From the NCBI GenBank assembly GCA_963210315.1, contig OY723242.1, positions 868,001 to 932,000 of the forward strand: a stretch of 64,000 bases of DNA, written 5' to 3'. The translations under genes were made by a program, and so were the position numbers. The notes beneath the pieces are model-generated. The model did not search any database. It saw nothing but the letters and a program-made list of their open reading frames with translations, and had not been told where the DNA came from. This document shows, piece after piece, positions 1-9,499 of the stretch (its first letter is position 1; each line of letters starts with the position of its first letter). Source of the DNA: Rhynchopus euleeides (Eukaryota; Euglenozoa; Diplonemea; Diplonemida; Diplonemidae).

Positions 1-224
1 GTTGTGTCGGCATGAGGTGGTTGCACAGGGCCTGCATCCTTGTCCAGCACGTACCAGCGACGGGTGGGGCAGCAGGATAGTGGCACCCTGGTATCAACCC
101 CGCACGTTAAACCCGTGCAGCCAGTGGTTACGCTCCACATGCGGAATGCGGATTTCCGAAATCCGTACGTACAGTTTCCACATGCGGATTTCCGCATGTG
201 CCTGGGTAATTTTCCCCGCCTCCC
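1..224. other. Window-edge sequence, no gene seen
   Basis: Only short ORFs are present and none resembles a known protein. A short motif of the type TGCGGATTTCCG is repeated at about 140-200. Confidence 0.4.
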
Positions 225-545
225 CCTCCGAGCGTCAATCAAGCGTCAACCCATTTACACTGGGACGACGCTAACCTAGCGTTACACCGGGTTGATGGTC
301 GACGTCGATGAGAGGTTTTGCAGGAACAGATGCTCACTACCGTGGCCTCCGGCGGCTGGGGGGCTCCGACCCCAGACCCCCCTGTAGTGTGCGTCTCGTA
401 CTCCGATCTCATATGGTCAGGGAATCCAACCACTCCAGTAACCTCAGGAGGACGCAGCCAATTCACACAGAATCTGTACGACCACAATGAACAGATGTTC
501 ACTACCGTGGCCTCCGGCGGCTGGGGGGCTCTGCCCCCCTGACGC
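225..545 (+). repeat. Dispersed GC-hairpin repeat, copy 1
   Basis: The block starts with several GCGTCAACCC-like units (225-300). Two cores follow at about 340-390 and 505-540. Each core reads GTGGCCTCCGGCGGCTGGGG and runs into a G6/C6 hairpin. The cores are separated by a ~150-base spacer containing AGGGAATCCAACCACTCCAG. The same arrangement recurs near 51080-51605, and the paired cores recur at 20296-20530 and 30583-30835. This is a dispersed repeat family of unknown class; it encodes nothing recognisable. Confidence 0.75.
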
Positions 546-840
546 AACTCCACCAATCCCGCCCAACACCGGCAAAATCAGGTGAGTGGTGTATAGAGTT
601 GGATGTACACCTGGGTTGGCTTGGGTTGGGTTGTGGGCTGCGTACAGGAAGGAAATAATTTTGGCACCCCAGGCCATTTTTCACTACCCCAGAACTACCT
701 TCAAACTACCTTTTTTAAGCATTTTTTAGGGTTCAGCCACACCACAGTATATAACCCTCTGGCGACGGTCGCTGGGCCAAAAGCGACAGTCGCTCAATCG
801 CTGAGCGACAGTCGCCATTGTCACGTTGGCTGCTGTGTAC

Positions 841-913
841 CAAAACGTTGACACCCAAAAAAAATCGTCGCCCAGGGGGTATTTCTGACCTTCCTTCGGG
901 TGTCAACGTTTTG
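841..913. repeat. Short inverted repeat (16-bp arms)
   Basis: CAAAACGTTGACACCC at 841-856 is exactly inverted at 898-913, with a ~41-base spacer. Just upstream are several GCGACAGTCGC-type repeats. This could be a small MITE or a foldback structure. Confidence 0.6.
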
Positions 914-961
914 TGACGCGATTCTGTGTCTGTTCAGCTGCATTCTCATGGTTGTCGATTG

Positions 962-1070
962 CAGGGGGATCCGCTGGAGCCGCAAAGTCGCTCGCCGGAG
1001 AGCGGGGCTGCCGCGAAGCGGCGCCCCGCGACCGGCGACAGCGACTTAGCGGCGACAGCGGATCCCCCTG
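962..1070. repeat. 109-bp imperfect palindrome
   Basis: CAGGGGGATCCGCTG at 962-976 is inverted at 1056-1070. The homology continues inward imperfectly for about 40 bases per arm, around the motifs AAGTCGCT and CGCCGG. No coding content. Confidence 0.6.
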
Positions 1071-2387
1071 TTATGGACAACGTTGGGATGCGCTGGGATG
1101 TGCCGCCTCGGGCGCACCACTGCGCCGTCCCGCGCGTCACCTGTGCCTCCGACCGCCCGCGTACCCACTTCGTGCCTACCCGAGCCACCCCGGCGCTCCG
1201 TCTGATGTGCACCTTGGGTTTGACATTGTGTCTGTGGATTGTGTTTTCTGTGGGTGAAAGCCGCATCTACGATCCCGCCCCCGTCATCAAGTCCTTTCGG
1301 TTTCTCTCCGTTGTTTACCGCGTCCCTGTCTGGGTTCGGCACCGCTGCCCTGTGAGTGTTGGGAGCCGTCGACTTGGGTGTGTTCCCTGAAGCCAATTTA
1401 CCCGCTCTTCTTCTTCCGTTATCGCATTGTCCGCAAGTGTTTGTTGTTACTTTTGGATCTCTTTTGAGTTGACTGATGGCTCCTCCCTCTTTCCTTTGTC
1501 TCTCGATAACCAACCTGCGACCGGCCACTCCACAGTCCTTCCTGTGCGTTGCTACCGTCCCCCCCCTGGATGCGAAGCAAACGTCCGGTGGCGGTATTCG
1601 CCTCAGTCTGTGGGGTGTGTGTCGTTTGACCAACTTGCAAGAGTTCCGGGCCTTGTTCAGTTTTGTGTTTGCAGAAGTGTGTGTATCCGCTGCATCCCAC
1701 TCGCGCAGGACCTTTCACACGGCCTATCTGCGACACCGTGAGTCCGAGAGGCGTGAGGAAGGCGAGGCGCGTGATGCCCCCTGCCCGGGAGGCGGACACC
1801 CCCCCCACACCCCGCGTCTCCCCACACCGGTCGCGACAGCGGCACCCCGCCGTCGAAGCGGCGTCGCTTTACGGCTTGCGTGCAATGAGATGCGACCCCA
1901 ACTGCTGTGGGTGGGTCGCTGCATGCTGTTATCCCGGCGGAGGGGGGGCCGCCCGTGGCGAAGGAACTCACGCCCAACCCCACACAGCCCGTAGCTGTGG
2001 AACCCAGCAGCAAGAGTATGCTTTACCTGTTTGTTGTGCTGATGTGGGTACAGCACAACCATGGAGGAATCAGGTATCCGTGTTATGACTCACCTGTGTT
2101 GCCGAGGCGACGCACCACAGAGGCAAAGAAGCAATTCCCCACCTCGGCAGACTGGGTAGTGGTGTGCACAACACTCCAGAGGTCTGCGTTCCAACAAACG
2201 ACTTGAAGGCGGGGCTGGCCAGCTGCCTGCGTACTGTGCAACTGGTCTACGTCACCTACTCACTTGCTGTGTCACAGCCAGGTGATGTTGTTGCAGTGAG
2301 TAATGGGCTTTGCCTCCTGGGACTGTACCGCCTCAGCACAGGTGTGTGTCCGGAAGAGGTGGACCCACGGGGTATGGGTGTTGCACT

Positions 2388-2643
2388 GAGTTCCCCATCG
2401 GTTCCTGTGTGAGGGAGGCTAAGTGTACGCAGCAACACATTCCGGGCAAGCCTTGCCCTCTTGGCACTTAGCCTTCCTACAAGTGTGGTGGAGAGGGGAG
2501 TGGGGAGTGGGCAGCACGATCTTCTGTTACCATTACTGTTCGTAGCGCAGGGGTACGCTGAGCGCGCGGCTGAAGTCACCAAAGACGCAGGTCGCCGCAG
2601 GACGCAGCGGAAGAGCCGCGCGATCAGCGCCGAACGACACCCC
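2388..2643 (-). repeat. Split direct repeat B2 of element copy 1
   Basis: This is the 256-bp 3' terminal unit. It matches B1 at 2878-3133, starts GAGTTCCCCATCGG on the + strand and ends at the ..GACACCCC boundary. Confidence 0.85.
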
Positions 2644-2659
2644 GGGTGGGAGGGAAGGG

Positions 2660-2877
2660 AAAAAGAGAAAGGCTTTGCGCAGTCCGTGGGAGAAAGTAAG
2701 TTGGAGCTTGTCGTTACCTGAGGTGTGGGGGGTTGTGTGTAAAACCCAAGAATTATACGGACTGCAAGCCAACATTCCTGTGACCGAATAGAGAAGGGGA
2801 GAGATGGCATGGAACCGAGGGGAGAGGGGGGCAGGAACCTTGGGAACTCCGACTAGTGAGCAGGCCCACTGTGGCCA
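2660..2877 (-). repeat. Split direct repeat A2 of element copy 1
   Basis: This 218-bp unit matches the 5' terminal repeat A1 at 6945-7162. It lies between B1 and B2, separated from B2 by 16 bp of purine-rich linker. Confidence 0.85.
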
Positions 2878-3133
2878 GAGTTCCCCATCGGTTCCTGTGT
2901 GAGGGAGGCTAAGTGTACGCAGCAACACATTCCGGGCAAGCCTTGCCCTCTTGGCACTTAGCCTTCCTACAAGTGTGGTGGAGAGGGGAGTGGGGAGTGG
3001 GCAGCACGATCTTCTGTTACCATTACTGTTCGTAGCGCAGGGGTACGCTGAGCGCGCGGCTGAAGTCACCAAAGACGCAGGTCGCCGCAGGACGCAGCGG
3101 AAGAGCCGCGCGATCAGCGCCGAACGACACCCC
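2878..3133 (-). repeat. Split direct repeat B1 of element copy 1
   Basis: This 256-bp unit lies directly downstream of the RT gene and abuts A2. The B1/A2 joint has the sequence expected for joined ends of a circular intermediate. Confidence 0.85.
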
Positions 3134-3148
3134 TTCGCTACCCCTGCG

Positions 3149-4792
3149 CTACCTCCGGCTCGGCTTGTCTGCGGGGTTATCCCGTGATTTGATGTAGGCC
3201 CATTGCACCGCTGTGAAATATGATGACGTCAGCCCCAGGATCCGCATCACCTCTCTGTTCAGTGCCCGAGCCGGAGAATACCCGCGCTGCAGCGCCCCGA
3301 TCACCGCGGTGTTGTCAAGGTACCACTTCACGTTGGCACCCCAGGCGTTCTCCCCGACACACTCCTCCATGCCGTAGACCACAGCACGTGCCTCAAGCAC
3401 CGCGATCCGCGTCGACCGCTGCTCCTCCGGCAGTTCGTCAGCCTCTTCCCAGGTCCAGCGTCGCCCAAACGATCGAAGAGCGCCGCCTGCTGACACCACA
3501 ACACCGCACCCCGTCACCGAAGCATCCGACCAGATCTCTACCCCCCGGCCTCGGCTCATCTCGGTGAACTCCTTGTACATCCTCGGTTGGAGCGCAGCGT
3601 CGATCCAACGCACCGCCGCCTCAGTCGTTTGCGCGGAGAGCTGTACTTCTTCGTCCGGGTGTGCACCACGGTTCAATGCGTTGCTGTTGCGGCGCAGGGC
3701 GATGATGGCGTCGATAAACCTGCCCAGAGGCTGCACCACCAGGGGCGAGGCCCACACCAGACGACCACCCAAGGATTCCAAGTCGCACCGCCTAACCCTC
3801 GGCTTCGTCTCGCCCTGAGCCATCAGGTCCGCCCGCGCCGCCCTCAGCTTCCTCGCCACCTTGGGCCCAACGCCCACCTCTCGACGGCAGTGGAAGCCGA
3901 ACCCGAGGAAGACGTACTCCGTGTCACCGTCGCTCGCCTCAGATATCGTCGCGCCGGCGCGTCTCGCTGCCACGTCAAACGCCGCCGTTGCCTCCCGAAC
4001 ACGCTCCCAGGTGCCCGCGTACCGCACGTTGTCGACATACACGTCAACGCACAGTTCCGGAGTGGATGTAGATGGGGAGGGAGAGAATACCGCCGTGGGG
4101 GGGGTTGAGAGATAGCAGTGGGAAAGTGCATACATGATCAGGTGCATCAACTCTGGGGACCACGACGCCCCCATTGGCAAACGGGTCAGGCAGTATGCCT
4201 CCCCCTTGTCATCACGGTATGTGAAGTATTTCTGAGACTCTTCGGGAATGGGGATCTGAAAAAAGGAAGCCGCTAGGTCTCTTTGGGAGGCGCACTCGCA
4301 TTCCACCCTGGACAACACTGTTGGGGAGGTGGGGAAAACAACTTGGCAGCGGTATCCATAAGCTGCCGCGAGGGAGTTGTGGTCTTTGGTCCACATGATG
4401 GGCCTCAGTCGGCCCCCGTGTGGGCCATACCCCTGCTTTTCTTCGAAGACAACGAAAGGGGAAATAGCCAGAACAGGGTTTCTCTTGCCAAAATCAAAGT
4501 CCGGGGCTCTCCGCACCAGCCCTGCCTCTTCCAGCTGCACCGAAAAACGAGAAGAAAAGGCCTGGCTCTTGGGTTTCACAGTTGCCGGGGTCCAGCTCTG
4601 CTCTGAGACCTCCCGCGCCATGGCCTGGGGGTTGGCTGTCATGTCCAGCAGTGTGCTGATCCTTTCACGCACTGGCCCCTTGGCCATCCGAAGTACCTCA
4701 GGAATAGAAATAATAGGGACTTTTTTGCAATGCAACGGGGCTTTTAGTTGTTCTTGGGTTGGAAGGGAACCCCTGGACACCCGTTTTCCCAT
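3149..4792 (-). CDS. Reverse transcriptase/RNase H of the tyrosine-recombinase retrotransposon (copy 1)
   Basis: This 547-residue polyprotein copies element RNA into DNA and degrades the RNA strand. Visible RT motifs are RDLAASFF (about 171-178), LPMGASWSP (205-213) and the active site YVDN (252-255), where most relatives have YxDD. RNase H follows with D423 in IWSDAS, E467 in LEARA, D493 in YLDN and D538 in SRDNPADKPSR. I chose the ATG 41 bases after the recombinase stop. The frame stays open much further upstream, but there it only overlaps gag and the recombinase, so that part is treated as a shadow. The coordinates exactly mirror the copy at 11613-13256. Confidence 0.88.
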   Translation of the reverse strand: MGKRVSRGSLPTQEQLKAPLHCKKVPIISIPEVLRMAKGPVRERISTLLDMTANPQAMAREVSEQSWTPATVKPKSQAFSSRFSVQLEEAGLVRRAPDFDFGKRNPVLAISPFVVFEEKQGYGPHGGRLRPIMWTKDHNSLAAAYGYRCQVVFPTSPTVLSRVECECASQRDLAASFFQIPIPEESQKYFTYRDDKGEAYCLTRLPMGASWSPELMHLIMYALSHCYLSTPPTAVFSPSPSTSTPELCVDVYVDNVRYAGTWERVREATAAFDVAARRAGATISEASDGDTEYVFLGFGFHCRREVGVGPKVARKLRAARADLMAQGETKPRVRRCDLESLGGRLVWASPLVVQPLGRFIDAIIALRRNSNALNRGAHPDEEVQLSAQTTEAAVRWIDAALQPRMYKEFTEMSRGRGVEIWSDASVTGCGVVVSAGGALRSFGRRWTWEEADELPEEQRSTRIAVLEARAVVYGMEECVGENAWGANVKWYLDNTAVIGALQRGYSPARALNREVMRILGLTSSYFTAVQWAYIKSRDNPADKPSRR

Positions 4793-4833
4793 GCCGGAGT
4801 GGCTACTATGCTCGGGGGGGGCACCAAGTTCCG

Positions 4834-5898
4834 TTAAAGACGGGCACAACACTCTGGGGAGAGGGCCAGGGCCACCTCCTCGTTCACGTTCGCGAGGTAT
4901 CTCATGGTGGTGGGGGGAAGAATGGGGTTCGCGGTTTTGTGCCTGGCAATCCTGGGGATGTCCTGGGGGGGGAGGATACCGTTGGCTGCCAGTGTGGCTA
5001 GAAATTGCAGGGCCCCCCGTCGGGGTGAATGAAGCGTCCACTCTTGGCAGTTGGGGCATTGGCGGAGAAGGCGCAGAAATTGGGAGTGGGGGACACCGAA
5101 CAGAAGGGATTCCAAGGGGCATGTCTGTCTTTTCTCCACCACGAACGCAATCAGACGCTCCAAACCCGCCCCCGCTGCAACTGCGAACCTGCGATCCACA
5201 AATGGGGTCGTCTTGATTGCCTTTGACCTGTAAAAATCCACCACGAGTCGTGTTCCACATGCTGTGGGTTTCACATCCTTTACCGTGAGATCTGCCGCAT
5301 CGCGGTAGCGGCAGGCTGTCTTCCACAGAAACAACAACAGGTTCGCCTCCACCTCGTGCCCCCTTGTGAACAGAACAAACACCGCCTGGGTCACTTCGGC
5401 CTTTTTTGCGGGGACAGCTTGCTTCGGGGGGGAAAAGGGGGTCGCACGAGCCAGTGCGTTGGCATAGCCCTGAAGGGGGAGCGGGGACCAATTCCCCTGC
5501 TGCAGACCGACTGCGTTTATTGCCGATGCATAATTTTTGACTGTGCTTGTTGTCAAGTGGGTCATTCCCGCCAGAAACAGAACTGCTGCATCTTCCGAGG
5601 GGGGTAGGGAGAGGTCTGCTGTCACACACCAACTTTCCAGTCTTTTCCATAGCCCACCCCTGGTGGAGATTGTGCGTTCCGCCAGGCTCTCTTTCATGAC
5701 TTCTTCCAGCCGTTCCTTTGCTTCCCACAGAGTGTGGTCGTCCCTGGCCCGGGTCCTTGCCGGCGCAGCTTGCGTGTACACCTCCGACAGAGTGTTCTGG
5801 ACGATGTTCTGGGGGGCGGGAGGGGGGGTAGGGGGTTGGGGGGGCCTTTCCTGTCCCAGTTTTTGGCAGAGTGCCGTGATTTGGCCGAGTGCCTGCAT
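4834..5898 (-). CDS. Tyrosine recombinase of the retrotransposon (copy 1)
   Basis: This 354-residue protein should integrate the circular DNA product by site-specific-type recombination, in place of a DDE integrase. The C-terminal half has the family signature: Arg at TACRYRDAADL (R197 or R199), the box H290-S-P-R293, H320 in ARHK, and the nucleophile Y334 in TMRYL. The N-terminal ~55 residues are Pro-rich, and 60-155 resembles the core-binding region. It lies between gag (24 bases upstream) and RT (41 bases downstream), each in a different frame. How the three frames are all translated is not evident. Confidence 0.88.
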   Translation of the reverse strand: MQALGQITALCQKLGQERPPQPPTPPPAPQNIVQNTLSEVYTQAAPARTRARDDHTLWEAKERLEEVMKESLAERTISTRGGLWKRLESWCVTADLSLPPSEDAAVLFLAGMTHLTTSTVKNYASAINAVGLQQGNWSPLPLQGYANALARATPFSPPKQAVPAKKAEVTQAVFVLFTRGHEVEANLLLFLWKTACRYRDAADLTVKDVKPTACGTRLVVDFYRSKAIKTTPFVDRRFAVAAGAGLERLIAFVVEKRQTCPLESLLFGVPHSQFLRLLRQCPNCQEWTLHSPRRGALQFLATLAANGILPPQDIPRIARHKTANPILPPTTMRYLANVNEEVALALSPECCARL

Positions 5899-5921
5899 GA
5901 TGTCCTGGCCGAGTGCCGGTG

Positions 5922-6905
5922 TTAATTCCAGTTGGTGTTGCCCCGGGGTTTCCCCCCCTTTCCCCCCTTTCCCTGAAATGTGTGGTGGGGGTAGGGGGAA
6001 TACCGATTCGGGGGGGGAAAAGACTGGGGAGGGCCACCGTTGCCCCCCTTTCCCCCCTTCGTCGTGCGTGCACGCCCCGCCAGCTTGGCGATGGCCCGGT
6101 CAGCAGCGGATGCTTCCGTGTCGGCCGTCCGCATCTCCGCCTCCACCTGCGCCCGGGGGATCCTGTGTTGTTTCCACGCCTCATTCACCACCAGCTCGTG
6201 CAGCAGCTGGTTCCCCATCTGGGTCACGGTGGTGGACCAGAACCCCCGCTCAGCAGCCTCCTGCGCGAGGGCGACCCACGTGCTCAGGTGGGTCACCTTG
6301 TTCGATGTCCCGAACTGCAGCCTCAGGTCCCGGATCATCTCCCGCGCCGCTGCCACCCCTCCTGCCTTCAAAAAGTCCTGCCACTGGGAGACGCAAGCCG
6401 GCCTCATGTTGGGCAGGCTGAGGGCCGACTGCAGGTTCCCGATTGTCGGGAGCTTGGGGGGGTCCTGGGCAGGGGGGCTGCTCCCCTCCGGTTGCGCCTG
6501 TGCCGCCCCGGCCTCACCTCCCGCTTTCCCCCCAGTCCCCGCCTGCTTGGCGCCTTCGCGGACCGCCTTGGCGAGGTCTAGTACCGACTCTCTCATGAGG
6601 TCGAGTTGTGCCTTGGTCTGCTTCCTCGCGTATTCATGCACCGATCTGAGGTTGGCGTAGTCAAACCCCACCACGGGGATGGTGCATTCTTGCAACCCCG
6701 TGGGCTCGACTTCATCGAGTTCCTCTAACGGCAGGGTATAGAGGATGGTGTACGTGTTGTCGTCGTTTTTGCGCAGCACCCCCGCGTGGCGAGAGTACTC
6801 TCCCCCAATTTCGTCGCCATCCTGTGGGGATGCTCTGACCTCGTACACAATCTCGGTCACTCCGCGCTGGTGGAGCCTGTCGAGCATCTGCGTAACCGCT
6901 TCCAT
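5922..6905 (-). CDS. Gag-like protein of the retrotransposon (copy 1)
   Basis: This 327-residue protein is the first gene of the element and starts about 40 bases inside repeat A1. By position it should be the nucleocapsid-type RNA-binding protein. It is alpha-helical and charged through the middle. It ends in a basic, Gly/Lys-rich tail (GKGGKGG repeats) that could bind nucleic acid; there is no CCHC knuckle. I see no sequence match to a named Gag family, so the call rests on position and composition. It mirrors 9500-10483 exactly. Confidence 0.72.
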   Translation of the reverse strand: MEAVTQMLDRLHQRGVTEIVYEVRASPQDGDEIGGEYSRHAGVLRKNDDNTYTILYTLPLEELDEVEPTGLQECTIPVVGFDYANLRSVHEYARKQTKAQLDLMRESVLDLAKAVREGAKQAGTGGKAGGEAGAAQAQPEGSSPPAQDPPKLPTIGNLQSALSLPNMRPACVSQWQDFLKAGGVAAAREMIRDLRLQFGTSNKVTHLSTWVALAQEAAERGFWSTTVTQMGNQLLHELVVNEAWKQHRIPRAQVEAEMRTADTEASAADRAIAKLAGRARTTKGGKGGNGGPPQSFPPPNRYSPYPHHTFQGKGGKGGKPRGNTNWN

Positions 6906-6944
6906 TTTAAGAGCGTTCTCCCACGGACTGCTTCTCTGAAGTGT

Positions 6945-7162
6945 AAAAAGAGAAAGGCTTTGCGCAGTCCGTGGGAGAAAGTAAGTTGGAGCTTGTCGTT
7001 ACCTGAGGTGTGGGGGGTTGTGTGTAAAACCCAAGAATTATACGGACTGCAAGCCAACATTCCTGTGACCGAATAGAGAAGGGGAGAGATGGCATGGAAC
7101 CGAGGGGAGAGGGGGGCAGGAACCTTGGGAACTCCGACTAGTGAGCAGGCCCACTGTGGCCA
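6945..7162 (-). repeat. Split direct repeat A1 of element copy 1
   Basis: This is the 218-bp 5' terminal unit of the element. It ends ..CACTGTGGCCA on the + strand and is followed directly by host TAAACATTTT. Confidence 0.85.
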
Positions 7163-7182
7163 TAAACATTTTAAACGTTTTA

Positions 7183-7210
7183 CAGGGGGGGGTCAAATAA
7201 ACGTACTTAG
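7183..7210 (+). repeat. Left TIR of the pogo-like transposon
   Basis: Perfect 28-bp inverted match to 16319-16346, preceded by TA. A further palindromic motif, GACGTACTTAGTACGTC, lies inside it near 7285-7303. Confidence 0.9.
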
Positions 7211-7646
7211 TACTACTATTCGGCGAACGCGCGGGCCTAAATCGACCTCGCCAGAAAATTAATAAATAGTTTGCGAGCGAATAGACGTACTTAGTACGTC
7301 TATTCAACTTTTCCTAAAAACGCTGTTTGCAGGGGCTCTGCGGGGCTGTTTGGTCCACCAGGGGCGCGCTGGTCACTGCTGTCGTCCGTCTCTCACTTCT
7401 TCTGCCTTCCGGTCGAGTATCCGCTCTGTTCTCGTCCTACCACTCGCCCCTCATTTGGTTTCGTACCGTTTTGATTTGTATTGCCCCCCCCCCCTCTGGT
7501 GCCCCCCCTGGTTGACATTCTTGTTGAGTTAGTGAAAGCATACACAGTTCATCAGAGCTGTCAGCTTCACTGTCGGTGGTTGGTTGGTGCGTTGATGCTT
7601 AAAAAAAAGATGTGAAAAAGACAAGCCACAACCAGCACGCCCCAAC
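7211..7646. other. Subterminal/3' region of the pogo-like transposon
   Basis: This sequence lies between the left TIR and the transposase stop codon. It contains copies of the GTACTACTATTC-type motif, a short palindrome and a C9 tract near 7485-7495. No gene is seen. Confidence 0.6.
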
Positions 7647-9242
7647 TTACTTCTTCTTCAAGTTCTTGGGCTTGTTGGGGCAAGTCTGCATGTTGTGCCC
7701 AGGCTTCCTACACCCTTTGCAGAGCCTGCGGTGTTTGTTGGGAGTCTGGGTGGTCGGGGACGCTGCGCGCTTCTTTTGGGAGGACTGGGAGGACTGGGAA
7801 GGCTGTGTCTGTGTGAGAGAGTTCACACGAACCGGCTTCGCCCATGCCAAGATGCTTGACTGTTGGGTTGGCTGAGACACAACTTTCTTTTGGGTGGACT
7901 GCTTCTCTGTGCTCTCTTTTGCCTTCCCGTCCAACCCAGGTTCAAGGTCCGCACCACCAGCCTCAGGGGATGTTTCTGTGCTTGGTGCGAAGGTGAGGTC
8001 CGGACAAAGGGAGCTCTTCACGAACCCGTCCTCCTCACCCGACACCTTCAGCACGTACCCCATATCCCGCAAGCGCTCGGCTACCACCTCCCCCCTCACA
8101 CTTTCCACCGACTTTCCCCAAACAGCTCCAACAGAGGTGCACATGGCCTCGCGGTACCACCTCTCTGTGAAGCGACAATCCTGGCGAAAACCTTCGGCTG
8201 TTGATTTCTTCATCTCGAGACGGGCTTTGTCCTTGAGCCCTTCCAGGTGAGTGTGGAAGGCAGCCTTGAATGGTGCAAATGCATGCACATCAAGGTACTG
8301 CACTGTTCCTGTCAACCCACCTGGAATGACCGCTGACTTCGCCCCCGTCTTCCTGTGCAAGTACGCAACATTTTTTGGTGCAATGTGTGTTGTCGCCGAG
8401 TCATAAATGACAAGCACGTTTTTGTTTTTGCAAATGGGGGCCAAGACGCTGTCAATCCACCACCGCCACTCGGCTTCTTTGACCCAGCCGGTTTTCTGGA
8501 AAGTACAGTTAACCCCCGAGTCTTTGTGAATCTGATGCTCCTCCTTCTTTATCCTCTCGCCCGCACCTTTAAAAACGATCGACTGCTTTGTCGCAAGAAT
8601 GGTCCTGTCTTTCACACTGAACGTGACAGCACCAATCAACGTGGCAAATCTATTTTTGCCAGCATCGGTATCGACCATGATGTTGGTGTCAGTGGTGTAG
8701 CACAACAGTTTGTCCCTGCGGGTAGAGCTCTTGTACAAGGCAGACTCATCCACATTCACAACCAGGTCAAAAGTACCAAAGGGGTTGTGCAGCAGCTCGG
8801 ACCCGATGGAGAGGCGTCTGATGGTGGACCAGAAGCTGTGCAACTGGACCCGGGCTTTTTCAAGAGAAAGCTTGGCAATGCGCGAAGTACGAAATTGAAA
8901 CTTGTTTCTCCTGGCCCAACCGTCAATCCACTCCACCGAAGCCTGGAAGCCTTTCGGGAAGGGAACAAAGGACATGGCAAGCTCCTTGATTTTGCGGCGC
9001 GTCGTTGGCAAGTCGTTCTTCCGCCGTTCTCCCACTTCTTTAAGCACGTGGGCCTCCACCTCAGGAAAGAAACACGACCTCCCCCCCCCCGCCTTTCTTT
9101 TGGCATGTGTTTTTCCATCATTTGCTGGGAGGCTCTTCATCGCCTTATCCTTGGGAAAGTCTCTCTTCCAACGAGTTGCCGTTGTCGAACACTGGTCCCG
9201 GTTCACTTGGATAGGAGGGTTACCAGGAGGAGTAGGAGGAGC
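7647..9242 (-). CDS. pogo-type DDE transposase, C-terminal part of an interrupted Ulp1-transposase gene
   Basis: The transposase cuts and rejoins the transposon ends. Numbering from the GTG at 9206: a CENP-B/Tc5-like DNA-binding segment with WIDGWARRNKFQFR (93-106); then the DDE_1 catalytic core with D153 (NVDESA), D269 (VIYDSATTH) and D306 (TVQYLDVHAFAPFK), a 36-residue gap between the last two; then a C-terminal zinc knuckle C496-x2-C-x4-H-x4-C509. No ATG start exists at the 5' end. The frame is open right up to the retroelement boundary at 9243 (12 more Pro-rich codons) and continues in phase with the Ulp1 reading frame at 14018. It therefore looks like the second half of a ~1,065-residue fusion. 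In its present state the gene is broken. Confidence 0.88.
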   Translation of the reverse strand, partial: APPTPPGNPPIQVNRDQCSTTATRWKRDFPKDKAMKSLPANDGKTHAKRKAGGGRSCFFPEVEAHVLKEVGERRKNDLPTTRRKIKELAMSFVPFPKGFQASVEWIDGWARRNKFQFRTSRIAKLSLEKARVQLHSFWSTIRRLSIGSELLHNPFGTFDLVVNVDESALYKSSTRRDKLLCYTTDTNIMVDTDAGKNRFATLIGAVTFSVKDRTILATKQSIVFKGAGERIKKEEHQIHKDSGVNCTFQKTGWVKEAEWRWWIDSVLAPICKNKNVLVIYDSATTHIAPKNVAYLHRKTGAKSAVIPGGLTGTVQYLDVHAFAPFKAAFHTHLEGLKDKARLEMKKSTAEGFRQDCRFTERWYREAMCTSVGAVWGKSVESVRGEVVAERLRDMGYVLKVSGEEDGFVKSSLCPDLTFAPSTETSPEAGGADLEPGLDGKAKESTEKQSTQKKVVSQPTQQSSILAWAKPVRVNSLTQTQPSQSSQSSQKKRAASPTTQTPNKHRRLCKGCRKPGHNMQTCPNKPKNLKKK

Positions 9243-9460
9243 TGGCCACAGTGGGCCTGCTCACTAGTCGGAGTTCCCAAGGTTCCTGCCCCCCTCTCCC
9301 CTCGGTTCCATGCCATCTCTCCCCTTCTCTATTCGGTCACAGGAATGTTGGCTTGCAGTCCGTATAATTCTTGGGTTTTACACACAACCCCCCACACCTC
9401 AGGTAACGACAAGCTCCAACTTACTTTCTCCCACGGACTGCGCAAAGCCTTTCTCTTTTT
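9243..9460 (+). repeat. Split direct repeat A1 of element copy 2
   Basis: 218-bp 5' terminal unit, repeated at 13528-13745. Confidence 0.88.
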
Positions 9461-9499
9461 ACACTTCAGAGAAGCAGTCCGTGGGAGAACGCTCTTAAA

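Larger units (their letters stand above)
546..2387. other. Non-coding stretch with hairpins, no recognised gene
   Basis: ORFs here are short, overlap on both strands and carry no known motifs. The stretch holds two hairpin-forming inverted repeats (841-913 and 962-1070). A protein-like string QPGDVVAV (about 2278-2301) recurs on the minus strand near 18966, so some decayed coding sequence may remain. Confidence 0.45.
2388..7162 (-). mobile_element. Tyrosine-recombinase retrotransposon, copy 1 (4,775 bp)
   Basis: This is a complete element on the minus strand. It carries gag (5922-6905), tyrosine recombinase (4834-5898) and RT/RNase H (3149-4792), in that order of transcription. It has no LTRs. 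Instead it has split direct repeats: A1 at 6945-7162, then the genes, then B1 2878-3133, A2 2660-2877 and B2 2388-2643. A is 218 bp and B is 256 bp. Such repeats are known from Ngaro, PAT and VIPER-type DIRS-order elements. All coordinates mirror copy 2 about position 8202.5, so there is no net indel between the copies. It lies 20 bp outside the left end of the pogo-like transposon. No target duplication is visible, as expected for recombinase-mediated insertion. Confidence 0.9.
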
